Part shown: positions 7,070 through 14,962 of the stretch, one piece after another
Layout of the letters: every line of letters begins with the position of its first letter
Numbering within the stretch: position 1 is the first letter of the stretch
From: Candidatus Caccousia avistercoris
Lineage (GTDB): Bacteria; Bacillota; Clostridia; Oscillospirales; Acutalibacteraceae
DNA length: 23,853 nucleotides
NCBI GenBank assembly: GCA_018715025.1
Contig: DVMK01000139.1
Location: forward strand, 1 to 23,853
Reading direction: 5' to 3'
Notes under the pieces: generated by a model
What the model saw: only the letters and a program-made list of their open reading frames with translations
Told to the model about the DNA's origin: nothing
Database searches by the model: none
Program-made: the position numbers and the translations under genes

Positions 7070-7522
7070 ATGCCAGGAATGGATCGGGAAGAGCTGATTC
7101 ACGACAACCGTCAAATCAGCATCCGGCTGGAAGCCGCCGCCAACCGCGCCATGGCGCAGAAGGGCCTTACCTCCGTTCAGGCGTATATTCTTTTGCAGAT
7201 TCTCCGACACCATGCCCATGGTACCTCGCCGACTGCCCTGCAGCGGGAAACGGGCGTTTCCAAATCGGCGCTTTCCGGCCTTGTGAAGCAGCTTCGCGCC
7301 AAGGGCTATGTGAGGGTGGAGCCCTGCGCCGGGGACGAGCGGCGCAAAATCCTGTTCAGCACAGAAAAAGGGGAGCAGGTGCAGGAATTCCTGCGCCAGA
7401 CCATGCAGCGCACGTGCGACCAGCTTTACCGTGATTTTTCAGAGGCGGAGCTTGCCGCGCTGAACGGCATGCAGAAAAAAATGCTGCGAAACCTGCCCTC
7501 CCCTGCCAAACATTCCGCGTAA
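7070..7522 (+). CDS. MarR-family transcriptional regulator
   Basis: The 150-residue protein has a winged helix-turn-helix of MarR type: LTSVQAYILLQIL, then SPTALQRETGVSKSALSGLV as the DNA-reading helices (about residues 46-66), and a wing around KGYVRVEPCAGDERRKI containing the D-x-R motif. The start is the ATG at 7070, which has GGAAAGGGG 7 bases upstream; an upstream open stretch overlaps the promoter and is not used. It is the first gene of an operon with two ABC exporter genes (gap of 14 bases). MarR repressors in this position usually sense a toxic ligand and control the exporter and themselves. The ligand is unknown. Confidence 0.93.
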   Translation: MPGMDREELIHDNRQISIRLEAAANRAMAQKGLTSVQAYILLQILRHHAHGTSPTALQRETGVSKSALSGLVKQLRAKGYVRVEPCAGDERRKILFSTEKGEQVQEFLRQTMQRTCDQLYRDFSEAELAALNGMQKKMLRNLPSPAKHSA

Positions 7523-7536
7523 GGAGGAATCTATTT

Positions 7537-9276
7537 TTGAGAAAAGTACTGCAGCAGCTCAAACAATACAAGCGGGACACCTTTCTCACCATCGGCCTTT
7601 CCGCCCTGGAGGTGCTGATGGAGATCCTGCTGCCCTTCATCACCGCAAAAATTATCGACGAAGGGCTGGAAGCCAGCAGCCTTCCCGCCGTATTCCGGTA
7701 CGGCATCCTTCTGGTGGTGCTGGCGTTCCTGAGCCTTTTCTTCGGGGCTACGGCGGGCCGGTTTGCGGCCAGCTCTGCCTCTGGCCTTTCCGCCAACCTG
7801 CGGGAGTCCATCTACGCCAACATCCAGACCTTTTCCTTCTCCAACATTGACAAATTCAGCGTGCCCGGCCTTGTCACCCGCATGACCACCGACATCACCA
7901 ACATCCAGAACGCTTTTATGATGATCATCCGCGTGGCGGTGCGGGCCCCGCTGAACCTGATTTTCAGCTTCGCCATGTGCCTGTTCATCAGCCCGGATTT
8001 GAGCATGATGTTCCTCATTGCGGTGGTGTTCCTCATTCTTGTCATCGGCACCATTATGGTGGTGACCCTGCGCATTTTCAACCAGGTGTTCCGCCGGTAC
8101 GACGACCTGAACGCCAGCGTGCAGGAAAACATTTCTGCCATACGGGTGGTGAAGGCCTTTGTGCGGGAAGAGCACGAGAACGCCAAGTTTTCTAAGGCCT
8201 CTCAGCTGCTGGCCCGCCTTTCCGTGAAGGCGGAGGGCCTTTTGGCCTTTAACAACCCGGCCATGATGGTGGCGGTGTACTTCTGCATCATCTCCGCCTC
8301 CTGGTTCGGCGCCCAGTTCATTGTGGGCGGCACCATGACCACCGGCGACCTGACCAGCCTGTTCAGCTACATCATGTCCCTTTTGATGAGCCTGATGATG
8401 CTGTCTATGGTAATTGTGATGATCAGCATGTCCCTGGCCAGCATCCGCCGGGTAAGCGAGGTGCTGGACGAAACCCCCGACCTGAAGGATCCGGAAAACC
8501 CGGTGATGCAGGTGGAGGACGGCCGCATCGACTTCAACCATGTAAACTTCTCTTACAAGCACGGCAGTGGGAAAAACGCCCTTTCCAACATTGACCTGCA
8601 CATCCGCTCCGGCGAAACCGTCGGCGTCATCGGCGGCACCGGTTCCGGCAAGAGCAGCCTGGTGAACCTGATCTGCCGCCTGTACGACGTGGACGAGGGC
8701 TCGGTGTGCGTAGGCGGCAGGGACGTGCGCCAGTACGACATGGAGGTGCTGCGGAACCAGGTTTCGGTGGTGCTGCAGAAAAACACCCTCTTTTCCGGCA
8801 CGATTCTGGAAAACCTGCGCTGGGGCAACCCGGACGCCACCGACGAGGAGTGCGTGGAGGCCTGCCGGGCCGCCTGCGCCGACGAATTTATTGACCGCAT
8901 GCCCGACGGTTACCACACCCGCATTGAGCGGGGCGGCGCCAACGTTTCCGGCGGGCAGAAGCAGCGCCTCTGCATTGCCCGGGCCCTGCTGAAAAAGCCC
9001 AAGGTGCTGATTCTGGACGATTCCACCAGCGCGGTGGACACCGCCACCGACGCGAAAATCCGCGCAGCCTTTGCCCAAAAAATCCCCGGAACCACGAAAA
9101 TCATCATCGCACAGCGGATTTCCAGCGTGGAGTCTGCCGACCGGATTTTGGTGCTGGACAACGGCCGGATCGACGCCTTTGACACCCACGAAAACCTGTT
9201 GAAGAGCAACCCCATTTACCAGGAGATTTACGAGTCCCAGGTAAAAGGCGGCGGCGACTTCGACCAGCCGGCGTGA
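7537..9276 (+). CDS. ABC exporter half-transporter, degenerate-site subunit
   Basis: This 579-residue protein has a six-helix exporter membrane domain (about 1-320) fused to an ATPase domain. The Walker A lysine is K372 (GGTGSGKSS), the signature is VSGGQ (470-474), and Walker B ends in D494-D495. The catalytic glutamate is therefore aspartate, and the switch histidine is glutamine (Q526). These two changes mark the degenerate ATP site of heterodimeric exporters such as TM287/288, LmrCD and BmrCD. The TTG start at 7537 has a perfect AGGAGG 9 bases upstream. The partner gene follows after 17 bases. Likely role: multidrug, lipid or peptide export under MarR control; the substrate is not predictable. 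Confidence 0.95.
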   Translation: MRKVLQQLKQYKRDTFLTIGLSALEVLMEILLPFITAKIIDEGLEASSLPAVFRYGILLVVLAFLSLFFGATAGRFAASSASGLSANLRESIYANIQTFSFSNIDKFSVPGLVTRMTTDITNIQNAFMMIIRVAVRAPLNLIFSFAMCLFISPDLSMMFLIAVVFLILVIGTIMVVTLRIFNQVFRRYDDLNASVQENISAIRVVKAFVREEHENAKFSKASQLLARLSVKAEGLLAFNNPAMMVAVYFCIISASWFGAQFIVGGTMTTGDLTSLFSYIMSLLMSLMMLSMVIVMISMSLASIRRVSEVLDETPDLKDPENPVMQVEDGRIDFNHVNFSYKHGSGKNALSNIDLHIRSGETVGVIGGTGSGKSSLVNLICRLYDVDEGSVCVGGRDVRQYDMEVLRNQVSVVLQKNTLFSGTILENLRWGNPDATDEECVEACRAACADEFIDRMPDGYHTRIERGGANVSGGQKQRLCIARALLKKPKVLILDDSTSAVDTATDAKIRAAFAQKIPGTTKIIIAQRISSVESADRILVLDNGRIDAFDTHENLLKSNPIYQEIYESQVKGGGDFDQPA

Positions 9277-9293
9277 AAGGAGGAAGGCGCATT

Positions 9294-11183
9294 ATGAATC
9301 AGAAAAGACCGTCGAAGGCCGCCTCCATGGCGGTGCTCAGCCGGGTTGTCCGCTACATGCTCCGCTACTATAAAATTCCCTTTATCCTGGTAGTGGCATG
9401 CATCCTCATCACCGCCATTGCCACCGTTGTGGGGGCTACCTTCCCCCAGACCCTGGTGGACGACTACATTACCCCCATGGTGCAGAGCGGCTCCACCGAC
9501 TTCAGCGGCCTGGCCGCCCAGCTGTTCCGCCTGGCGTGCATTATGGCCGTAGGCGTGGTGACAGCCTTCACCTACAACCGGATTATGGTCACGGTAAGCC
9601 AGGGCACCATGCGCCGCCTGCGGGACGATCTGTTCCGCCGCATGGAATCGCTGCCCATCAAATATTTTGACACCCACGCCCACGGCGACATTATGTCGGT
9701 GTACACCAACGACGTGGACACCCTGCGCCAAATGCTCAGCCAGAGCATTCCCCAGACCATCAACTCGGTGGTTTCCATGGCGGCCACCCTGGTGACCATG
9801 ATTGTGCTGGACCCGGTTCTCACCGTCATTTCCCTTCTCACCGCCGCGGTGATGCTTCTGGTCACCGCGAACTTTTCCAAGCTTTCCGCCAAATATTACA
9901 TACGCCAGCAGCAGGACCTGGGCGCGGTGGACGGCTTCATTGAGGAAATGCTGGACGGCCAGAAGGTGGTCAAGGTATTCTGCCATGAGGAGGCGGCCAT
10001 GGCCGATTTCCGCAAGGTAAACGACGCCCTGCGGGACAGCGCCAACAAGGCCAACCGGTACGCCAACCTGCTCATGCCGGTAAACGCCAACATCGGCTGG
10101 CTCAGCTACACCCTGGTGGCCATTGTGGGCGCTGTGCTGGCCATCAACGGGCTGGCAGGGGTTACCCTGGGCACGGTGGTGGCCTTCCTGGGCCTGAACA
10201 AGAGCTTTACCAACCCCATCACCCAGGTGAGCCAGCAGGTGAACTTTGTGGTGAACGCCGCCGCAGGCGCCCAGCGCGTCTTTGACCTGATGGATCAGGT
10301 GCCTGAAACGGACGAGGGCTATGTCACCCTGGTAAACGCCAAAGAGGCAAAGGACGGCGGCCTGACAGAATGCCCGGAGCGCACCAACGTGTGGGCCTGG
10401 AAGCATCCCCACAAGGCCAACGGCACCGTCACCTACACCAGGCTGGAGGGCAGCGTGGTGTTCGACGACGTGGACTTTGGCTACAACGAGGATAAGCTGG
10501 TGCTGCACAACATCAGCCTGTGGGCGAAGCCCGGCCAGAAAATTGCCTTCGTAGGCGCCACCGGCGCAGGCAAAACCACCATCACCAACCTGATCAACCG
10601 GTTCTACGACATTGCAGACGGAAAAATCCGCTACGACGACATCAATATCAATAAAATCAAAAAACCGGATCTCCGCCGCTCCCTGGGCATTGTGCTGCAG
10701 GACACCCACCTGTTCACCGGCACGGTGATGGAGAACATCCGCTACGGCAACCTGGACGCCACCGACGAGGAGTGCATGGCGGCCGCCAGGCTGGCCAACG
10801 CAGACGGCTTCATCCGCCGCCTGCCCGACGGCTACCAAACCATGCTCAGCGGCGACGGCGCCAACCTGAGCCAGGGCCAGCGGCAGCTGCTGGCCATTGC
10901 CCGGGCCGCCGTGGCAGACCCGCCGGTGCTCATTCTGGACGAGGCCACCTCCTCCATCGACACCCGCACAGAAAAGCTGGTGCAGGACGGCATGGACGCC
11001 CTCATGACGGGCCGCACCACCTTCGTCATCGCCCACCGGCTCTCTACCGTGCGGAACGCAGACTGCATTATGGTTATGGAGCAGGGCCGGATCATCGAGC
11101 GCGGCACCCACGACGACCTCATTGCCAAAAAGGGCAAATACTACCAGCTTTACACCGGCAACTTTGCAGAGGAACCGGCCTGA
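9294..11183 (+). CDS. ABC exporter half-transporter, catalytic-site subunit
   Basis: This 629-residue half-transporter has a membrane domain at about 1-335 and an ATPase domain with Walker A K427 (GATGAGKTT), Walker B D549-E550 (VLILDEATSS) and switch H581. All are canonical, but its signature is LSQGQ (525-529) rather than LSGGQ. Paired with the preceding protein this gives one intact ATP site (this Walker motifs with the partner's VSGGQ) and one degenerate site, as in heterodimeric exporters. An insertion of about 35 residues between the domains (about 345-380, around LVNAKEAKDGG and WAWKHPHKANG) lengthens the linker. The ATG at 9294 has AAAGGAGG 10 bases upstream; a GTG overlapping the previous stop is less likely. 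A terminator follows. Confidence 0.95.
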   Translation: MNQKRPSKAASMAVLSRVVRYMLRYYKIPFILVVACILITAIATVVGATFPQTLVDDYITPMVQSGSTDFSGLAAQLFRLACIMAVGVVTAFTYNRIMVTVSQGTMRRLRDDLFRRMESLPIKYFDTHAHGDIMSVYTNDVDTLRQMLSQSIPQTINSVVSMAATLVTMIVLDPVLTVISLLTAAVMLLVTANFSKLSAKYYIRQQQDLGAVDGFIEEMLDGQKVVKVFCHEEAAMADFRKVNDALRDSANKANRYANLLMPVNANIGWLSYTLVAIVGAVLAINGLAGVTLGTVVAFLGLNKSFTNPITQVSQQVNFVVNAAAGAQRVFDLMDQVPETDEGYVTLVNAKEAKDGGLTECPERTNVWAWKHPHKANGTVTYTRLEGSVVFDDVDFGYNEDKLVLHNISLWAKPGQKIAFVGATGAGKTTITNLINRFYDIADGKIRYDDININKIKKPDLRRSLGIVLQDTHLFTGTVMENIRYGNLDATDEECMAAARLANADGFIRRLPDGYQTMLSGDGANLSQGQRQLLAIARAAVADPPVLILDEATSSIDTRTEKLVQDGMDALMTGRTTFVIAHRLSTVRNADCIMVMEQGRIIERGTHDDLIAKKGKYYQLYTGNFAEEPA

Positions 11184-11200
11184 CACAAGAACAAAACAGT

Positions 11201-11232
11201 CCCCCGCCTGCTGGCGGGGGGGCTTGCTTTTT
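11201..11232 (+). terminator. Terminator of the marR-exporter operon
   Basis: An 8-bp stem, CCCCCGCC with GGCGGGGG (11201-11208 and 11213-11220), has a 4-base loop and is followed by a T-rich tail ending in TTTTT. It lies 18 bases after the exporter stop. Confidence 0.85.
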
Positions 11233-11243
11233 GCCGGGGCCGT

Positions 11244-12113
11244 TTAGAACAGGCGCAGCTGTTCCCCCTGGCTCTTGTCCTCAAACCGGCTGAGGTAGGC
11301 GAAAATCTGGCCGTTGTCATGCATGATTCCGCTTTCCTCACACAGGCGGTGAAACAGCCTCATCAGCTTTTCGTTCCGGGGGCTGAGCACCTCGTACTGC
11401 AGGCCGTAGGCCCACTGGTATTTCTCTTTCAAGCCGGGAAAGAGCCGGTCAAGCTGAAGGTAAAAGTATTCCCGGTTCCCCTCCCGAAGCGTCAGCCCCA
11501 TGCCGAAGCAAAGAATGCCGCAAACCCCTGCCTCCTTGCAGCAGGCCACAATTCCCCTCACATTTTCTTCTGTGTCGTTGAGGAAGGGCAGCACGGGGGA
11601 AAACCAGACAACGGTGGGAATCCCCGCCTCATGCAGCCTCTTCAGGGCTTCTACCCTCTCCTCTGTGGTGCTCACATTCGGCTCCAGCTTTCTGCACAGC
11701 GCTTCCCCGCAGGTGGTCAGCGTCATCTGCACGACGCATTTCGTGCGTTCGTGAATGGCCTTCAGCAGCTCCAGATCACGCAGGACTAAGCTGGATTTTG
11801 TCTGCAGCGTAAATCCGAAGCCGTACTGCAGCGCCAGCTGAAGGGCCCTGCGCGTATAGCCCAGCTGGCGTTCCAGCGGCAGGTATGGATCGGTCATAGC
11901 CCCCGTGCCCAGCATGCATTTCGACCGTTTCCGCTTGAGGGCGCTTTCCAGCAGGTCTATGGCGTTCTGCTTGACCTCAATGTCCTCAAAGGCGTGATCC
12001 ATGTGATAGCATGCGCTTCTCGAATCGCAGTAGATGCAGCCATGGGAACAGCCCCGGTAGAGATTCATTCCGTTTTTCGCGGATAAAATCCCCTTTGCCG
12101 TTACAAAATGCAT
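11244..12113 (-). CDS. Radical SAM protein, SPL-like (spore photoproduct lyase-related) family
   Basis: The 289-residue protein carries the iron-sulfur cluster motif C22-x3-C26-x2-C29 (RGCSHGCIYC) near the N-terminus, after MHFVTAKGILSAKNGMNLY. It continues with features of the SPL-like radical SAM barrel: GTGAMTDPYLPLE, TLQTKSSLVLRDLELL and VVWFSPVLPFLNDTEEN. The ATG at 12111-12113 follows a GGAGGGGGAAGGAGT ribosome site; an upstream open extension runs through the promoter and is not used. These proteins are related to spore photoproduct lyase but lack a proven substrate. It is divergent from the DUF3793-flavodoxin operon; flavodoxin is a usual electron donor for radical SAM enzymes, but any link here is inference. 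Confidence 0.88.
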   Translation of the reverse strand: MHFVTAKGILSAKNGMNLYRGCSHGCIYCDSRSACYHMDHAFEDIEVKQNAIDLLESALKRKRSKCMLGTGAMTDPYLPLERQLGYTRRALQLALQYGFGFTLQTKSSLVLRDLELLKAIHERTKCVVQMTLTTCGEALCRKLEPNVSTTEERVEALKRLHEAGIPTVVWFSPVLPFLNDTEENVRGIVACCKEAGVCGILCFGMGLTLREGNREYFYLQLDRLFPGLKEKYQWAYGLQYEVLSPRNEKLMRLFHRLCEESGIMHDNGQIFAYLSRFEDKSQGEQLRLF

Positions 12114-12147
12114 ACTCCTTCCCCCTCCGCGCTTCCCTTTCAGCCAC

Positions 12148-12176
12148 ATCATAGCATATACGGTTGTTGGCGGCAA
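12148..12176 (-). promoter_or_regulatory. Promoter of the radical SAM gene
   Basis: On the minus strand TTGCCG (12171-12176), a 17-base spacer and TATGAT (12148-12153) lie about 35 bases upstream of the start. Confidence 0.5.
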
Positions 12177-12198
12177 GGAAAAATTTTTCAAAACCCTA

Positions 12199-12227
12199 TT
12201 GACAGAGGCTTCCTTGTATGGTATTCT
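12199..12227 (+). promoter_or_regulatory. Promoter of the DUF3793-flavodoxin operon
   Basis: A perfect TTGACA (12199-12204), a 17-base spacer and TATTCT (12222-12227). Transcription should begin near 12234, directly beside the first operator copy. Confidence 0.7.
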
Positions 12228-12239
12228 AAACACAAGTTA

Positions 12240-12255
12240 GTTAGCGTTAACTAAC
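12240..12255. promoter_or_regulatory. Operator copy 1, GTTAGC-N4-ACTAAC
   Basis: A 16-bp inverted repeat with arms GTTAG and CTAAC lies just after the expected transcription start. An extra GTTA half-arm begins at 12236, so the symmetric block can also be read as GTTAGTTA-N4-TAACTAAC (12236-12255). The arms resemble half-sites of DtxR/IdeR-type metal-dependent repressors (TTAG...CTAA). Confidence 0.65.
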
Positions 12256-12300
12256 AGGCAAAGCGAAACGATTCTGTTCCGCTTTCTTTTTCCCATTTAA

Positions 12301-12316
12301 GTTAGCATATACTAAC
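12301..12316. promoter_or_regulatory. Operator copy 2, GTTAGC-N4-ACTAAC
   Basis: A second 16-bp copy shares all six outer bases on each side with copy 1 and differs only in the central four. It ends 4 bases before the AGGAG ribosome site of the DUF3793 gene. A weak hairpin (AAAGCG with CGCTTT, 12260-12265 and 12280-12285, then a T run) lies between the copies. Confidence 0.65.
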
Positions 12317-12331
12317 CGACAGGAGCCGACT

Positions 12332-12910
12332 ATGACTCATCCCGCCTTTGAATCCATTTTGGTAATGCACGCCTCCCCTGTGCTGGCCGGTGTAAAGCCG
12401 GCGGCGCTGATCTCTTTGAAAAAACAGCAGTTCCCGCAGCTTCCCGCCCTGGCCGGGGAATACACCCGGATGCTGCGGCGGAAGGGGCTTTTGCTGCAGG
12501 TGATCTGCCAGTGCGAGCGCCACTTCCTTCTTCTGGTCTACCGCCCCGCCCTTCTGTGGAAGCGGCTGTCAGAACCCGCTGTGCGCACCTGCCTTCGCCG
12601 GTTCGGGTACCGGGGGCGTTCCCCGGCGGACTGCCTGACGCTGCTGAAGCGTCGCCTTGCCGCAGAAGGCGGTTTCCCTCACGAAATAGGCCTGTTCCTG
12701 GGCTACCCGCCGGAGGATGTGCTGGCCTTCCAGGGAGAAATTCCCGGGGAATGCAAGTTCTGCGGGTATTGGAAGGTGTATTTTCACGAGGAGGAGGCGC
12801 GCCGCCTTTTCTCGCTGTTTGACCGCTGCCGGGAGGCGTACGCGGAAGCGTTCCTGTCTGGAAAAACGGTTTCTCAGCTGCTGGAGCTTCCGCTCCCCTT
12901 CGCGGCTTGA
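12332..12910 (+). CDS. DUF3793 family protein
   Basis: This 192-residue soluble protein matches my recollection of the DUF3793 family: HPAFESILVMHASPVLAG near the start, CERHFLLLVYRPALL in the middle, and a C-terminal block with GLFLGYPPEDVLAFQ and GECKFCGYWKVYF. The family has no proven biochemical role; members often sit near ferrous iron transport or flavodoxin genes in Clostridia. There is no signal peptide or membrane segment. The cysteine pair in CKFC could bind a metal or take part in redox chemistry (inference). The ATG at 12332 has AGGAG 6 bases upstream. The flavodoxin gene follows after 31 bases, and two operator copies precede this gene. Confidence 0.85.
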   Translation: MTHPAFESILVMHASPVLAGVKPAALISLKKQQFPQLPALAGEYTRMLRRKGLLLQVICQCERHFLLLVYRPALLWKRLSEPAVRTCLRRFGYRGRSPADCLTLLKRRLAAEGGFPHEIGLFLGYPPEDVLAFQGEIPGECKFCGYWKVYFHEEEARRLFSLFDRCREAYAEAFLSGKTVSQLLELPLPFAA

Positions 12911-12941
12911 AAAAATCACACCATCGACTGGAGGTATTCAG

Positions 12942-13373
12942 ATGAACAAAATAGCAGTAATCTATTGGTCCGGCACCGGCAATACAGAGGCAATGGCCCG
13001 CGCTGTGGAAGAGGGCGCGAAAAACGCAGGCGCCGAGGTGGTTTTGAAAACTCCCGGCGAAATTTCCGCCGGGGAGGCGGCCGCCTACGACGCGCTGGCC
13101 CTGGGCTGCCCCGCCATGGGCGACGAGGTGCTGGAGGAAGGGGAAATGGAACCCTTCTTCACCGAACTGGAGGGCAGCCTTTCCGGTAAAAAGGTCGCTT
13201 TGTTCGGCTCTTACGGCTGGGGCGACGGCCAATGGATGCGGGACTGGCAGGACCGTGTCGCCGGCGCAGGGGCTTCTCTGTGCGGCGGCGAAGGGGTCAT
13301 TGCCCAGAACGCCCCCGACGAGGACTGCCTGAAGGAATGCGAAGACCTGGGCGCGGCCCTGGCCGGTATGTAA
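12942..13373 (+). CDS. Short-chain flavodoxin
   Basis: The 143-residue protein is a clostridial-type flavodoxin, a cytoplasmic FMN electron carrier that can replace ferredoxin when iron is scarce. The FMN phosphate loop is S10-G-T12-G-N-T15, the loop next to the flavin is M59-G60-D61 (GCPAMGDEVLEE), and W93 in GSYGWGDGQWM is placed to stack on the flavin, as in the Clostridium beijerinckii protein. The length is normal for the short-chain class. The ATG has GGAGG 7 bases upstream. It is the second gene of the DUF3793 operon, so the paired operators should control it. A bidirectional terminator follows after an unusual hairpin region. Confidence 0.96.
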   Translation: MNKIAVIYWSGTGNTEAMARAVEEGAKNAGAEVVLKTPGEISAGEAAAYDALALGCPAMGDEVLEEGEMEPFFTELEGSLSGKKVALFGSYGWGDGQWMRDWQDRVAGAGASLCGGEGVIAQNAPDEDCLKECEDLGAALAGM

Positions 13374-13419
13374 TACTTTTCTCTGTTTTTGCATATTCTA
13401 TTTTATCTTGATTACACCC

Positions 13420-13479
13420 TCGCGGCTCCCCGCCGGGCGATTGCCAGTTTGCAGGTTTTTGTTTCTGCCCGGGCCGCGA
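13420..13479 (+). other. Bipartite hairpin downstream of flavodoxin
   Basis: TCGCGGC (13420-13426) pairs with GCCGCGA (13473-13479) and CCGGGC (13433-13438) with GCCCGG (13467-13472). The 3' arms are contiguous and the 5' side has a 6-base bulge; the loop is 28 bases. It lies 46 bases past the flavodoxin stop and before the shared terminator. I do not recognise it. Confidence 0.5.
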
Positions 13480-13508
13480 TTTGATTAATTTCCTCCCTCC
13501 ATAATAGC

Positions 13509-13544
13509 AAAAATCCCGGTTCCTCCCCAGGAACCGGGATTTTT
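13509..13544. terminator. Bidirectional terminator between flavodoxin and luxS
   Basis: A perfect 16-bp stem (AAAAATCCCGGTTCCT with its complement) and a CCCC loop, with A5 on the left and T5 on the right, serve the convergent flavodoxin and luxS transcripts. Confidence 0.95.
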
Positions 13545-13552
13545 GTGGGCTT

Positions 13553-14014
13553 TTATTCCGCGTATTTCAGCTGCTCTGGGGTCCAGCCTGCGATGACGGG
13601 CAGGAACCCGGCGGCCCAGGCCTTCGCCCCGGGCAGGTCGTGCTCCCTGTAGTTGCCGCATTCCGCCGAACAGGAAGCCCCCGGGATCTCCCCCTCAAAA
13701 TCCGCAATCTTTTGGAAAATCTCCTGAATGAGGGCGATTGCCTCCCGGTGCTCCATGCCGCTCACCAGAAAATAAAAGCCGGTGCGGCAGCCCATGGGGC
13801 CGAAGTACACCACCCGTTCCCCGTACTGGGAATTGCGGGCGAAGGTGGCAAACAGATGCTCTATGGTGTGCATCACCGGATTGGGCAGGTAGGGCGGGCA
13901 GTTGGGCTTCACCAGGCGGATGTCATAGGTCACCACATCCCCATCCACCCGGGAAAGGTAGATCCCCGGCAGGAGCTTGTCATGGTTTACGCAGAAGCTG
14001 GCAATCTTTTTCAA
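13553..14014 (-). CDS. luxS: S-ribosylhomocysteine lyase LuxS (AI-2 synthesis)
   Basis: LuxS splits S-ribosylhomocysteine into homocysteine and the autoinducer-2 precursor DPD, in the activated methyl cycle. The metal ligands are H49 and H53 (HTIEHLFAT) with C119 (ECGNY); E52 is the catalytic acid and C76 (MGCRTGFY) the catalytic cysteine. The best start is the TTG at 14012-14014, giving 153 residues beginning KKIASFCVNHDKL; it has AAAAGGAG 9 bases upstream. Longer upstream starts would overlap the preceding gene and add residues not found in LuxS. It lies 35 bases after a phospholipase C-like gene and ends at a bidirectional terminator. Confidence 0.97.
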   Translation of the reverse strand: MKKIASFCVNHDKLLPGIYLSRVDGDVVTYDIRLVKPNCPPYLPNPVMHTIEHLFATFARNSQYGERVVYFGPMGCRTGFYFLVSGMEHREAIALIQEIFQKIADFEGEIPGASCSAECGNYREHDLPGAKAWAAGFLPVIAGWTPEQLKYAE

Positions 14015-14049
14015 TGGGCTCGTCTCCTTTTCTCTTGCTGCACCGGCGC

Positions 14050-14940
14050 TCACGCGAAGGGAACTTTGCCGGTAAGGGCCTCAAAATCCGTGCAGGCGGG
14101 GGCCGCCTGGATAAGCGCGGCGGCTTTTTCCACCGAAGCCTCGTACAGGTCGAAAAAGCTTTCCCGGCGGGGGGCGCCCCCCTCCCAGGGCCAGCGCCAT
14201 TCCTCCAGCAGCGTGTTGGCGTAGTCCAGGCCGTCCTGCTCTGCCATGCCGCGGATATGGCAGGAAATAGCCCGGCGCTTTCCCCGCTCCAGGCGGCGCA
14301 CCAGGTTCTTTTTCAAGCCTGTGCGGTCGGTGAGCAGGGAGAAAATGCGGCGGCAGTCCTCCAAAGACTGGGCCAGAAGCTCCGCCCCCACCTGCTTGCC
14401 GAACAGCTCCAGAAACAGGGGCTGGTACAAACGGGCAATGGCCGCCTGGGCAGCCGGGTTATGGGGCACCGTCCTTTTCAGGGGGAACTCAGACGGAAGG
14501 GCGGCCTTTTCATAGCGGAGAAGGATCAGATCCAGCGCGGATTCGATCTCGTTGTGGTATACCCCTTCATCCTGCGAGGGATCCTTCTCTGCCAGCGCCC
14601 GGGCCCCGTACTCCACAAAGGGGTGGCAAATGCTGTCGGCGGCGTAATGGCACAAAAAGCCCATGGCGTAGGAACGGGCCTCCCCGTCCTCCGGGCGGCT
14701 GTTCACATACCGCCACATGGCGGAAAGGGTCTTGGCCGGGGGCAGGTCGTGAAGCAAATCCCCGTACCGGGCCAGGCTCTCTCCCTTCCACCAGGGAAGA
14801 AAGCGGTGGCACATGAGAAAGTCCGGCCCCTGGGCCCCCCACAGGAAGGCATCCCGGGAAGGGGGCAGGGCCGCCCCCTGTTCCCGAAGCTTGTCCAGGG
14901 TGCGCTGGCTTTGCAGGCAATGGGTAATGGCGGCTGGCAT
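14050..14940 (-). CDS. Zinc-dependent phospholipase C family protein
   Basis: The 296-residue protein has the metal-ligand pattern of the zinc-dependent phospholipase C/nuclease fold: an N-terminal H7, D40 in GAQGPD, H64-D65, then H98-x3-D102-x3-H106 (FLCHYAADSICHPF) and H129-x3-E133 (YHNEIE). Unlike secreted clostridial alpha-toxins it has no signal peptide and no C-terminal C2-like domain, so it is probably cytoplasmic; many Clostridia carry such proteins with unknown substrates. The ATG has GGAGGG 8 bases upstream. It is directly upstream of luxS with a 35-base gap and is likely co-transcribed. A GC-rich hairpin (14963-14993) lies in its leader. Confidence 0.85.
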   Translation of the reverse strand: MPAAITHCLQSQRTLDKLREQGAALPPSRDAFLWGAQGPDFLMCHRFLPWWKGESLARYGDLLHDLPPAKTLSAMWRYVNSRPEDGEARSYAMGFLCHYAADSICHPFVEYGARALAEKDPSQDEGVYHNEIESALDLILLRYEKAALPSEFPLKRTVPHNPAAQAAIARLYQPLFLELFGKQVGAELLAQSLEDCRRIFSLLTDRTGLKKNLVRRLERGKRRAISCHIRGMAEQDGLDYANTLLEEWRWPWEGGAPRRESFFDLYEASVEKAAALIQAAPACTDFEALTGKVPFA

Positions 14941-14962
14941 GCTGGCATCCCTCCATAGGCTT

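Noticed and set aside
7531..11186. Two long minus-strand open frames opposite the exporter genes
   Set aside because: Composition artefacts rich in His, Gly and Val with no family motifs; the plus strand has two complete ABC proteins with ribosome sites.
11244..12113. Spore photoproduct lyase itself (splB)
   Set aside because: The cluster motif and related barrel are present, but the protein is shorter than SplB as I know it (about 340 residues) and I could not confirm the SplB-specific cysteine, so only the wider family is named.
14050..14940. Secreted alpha-toxin type phospholipase C
   Set aside because: No signal peptide and no C-terminal C2-like domain.
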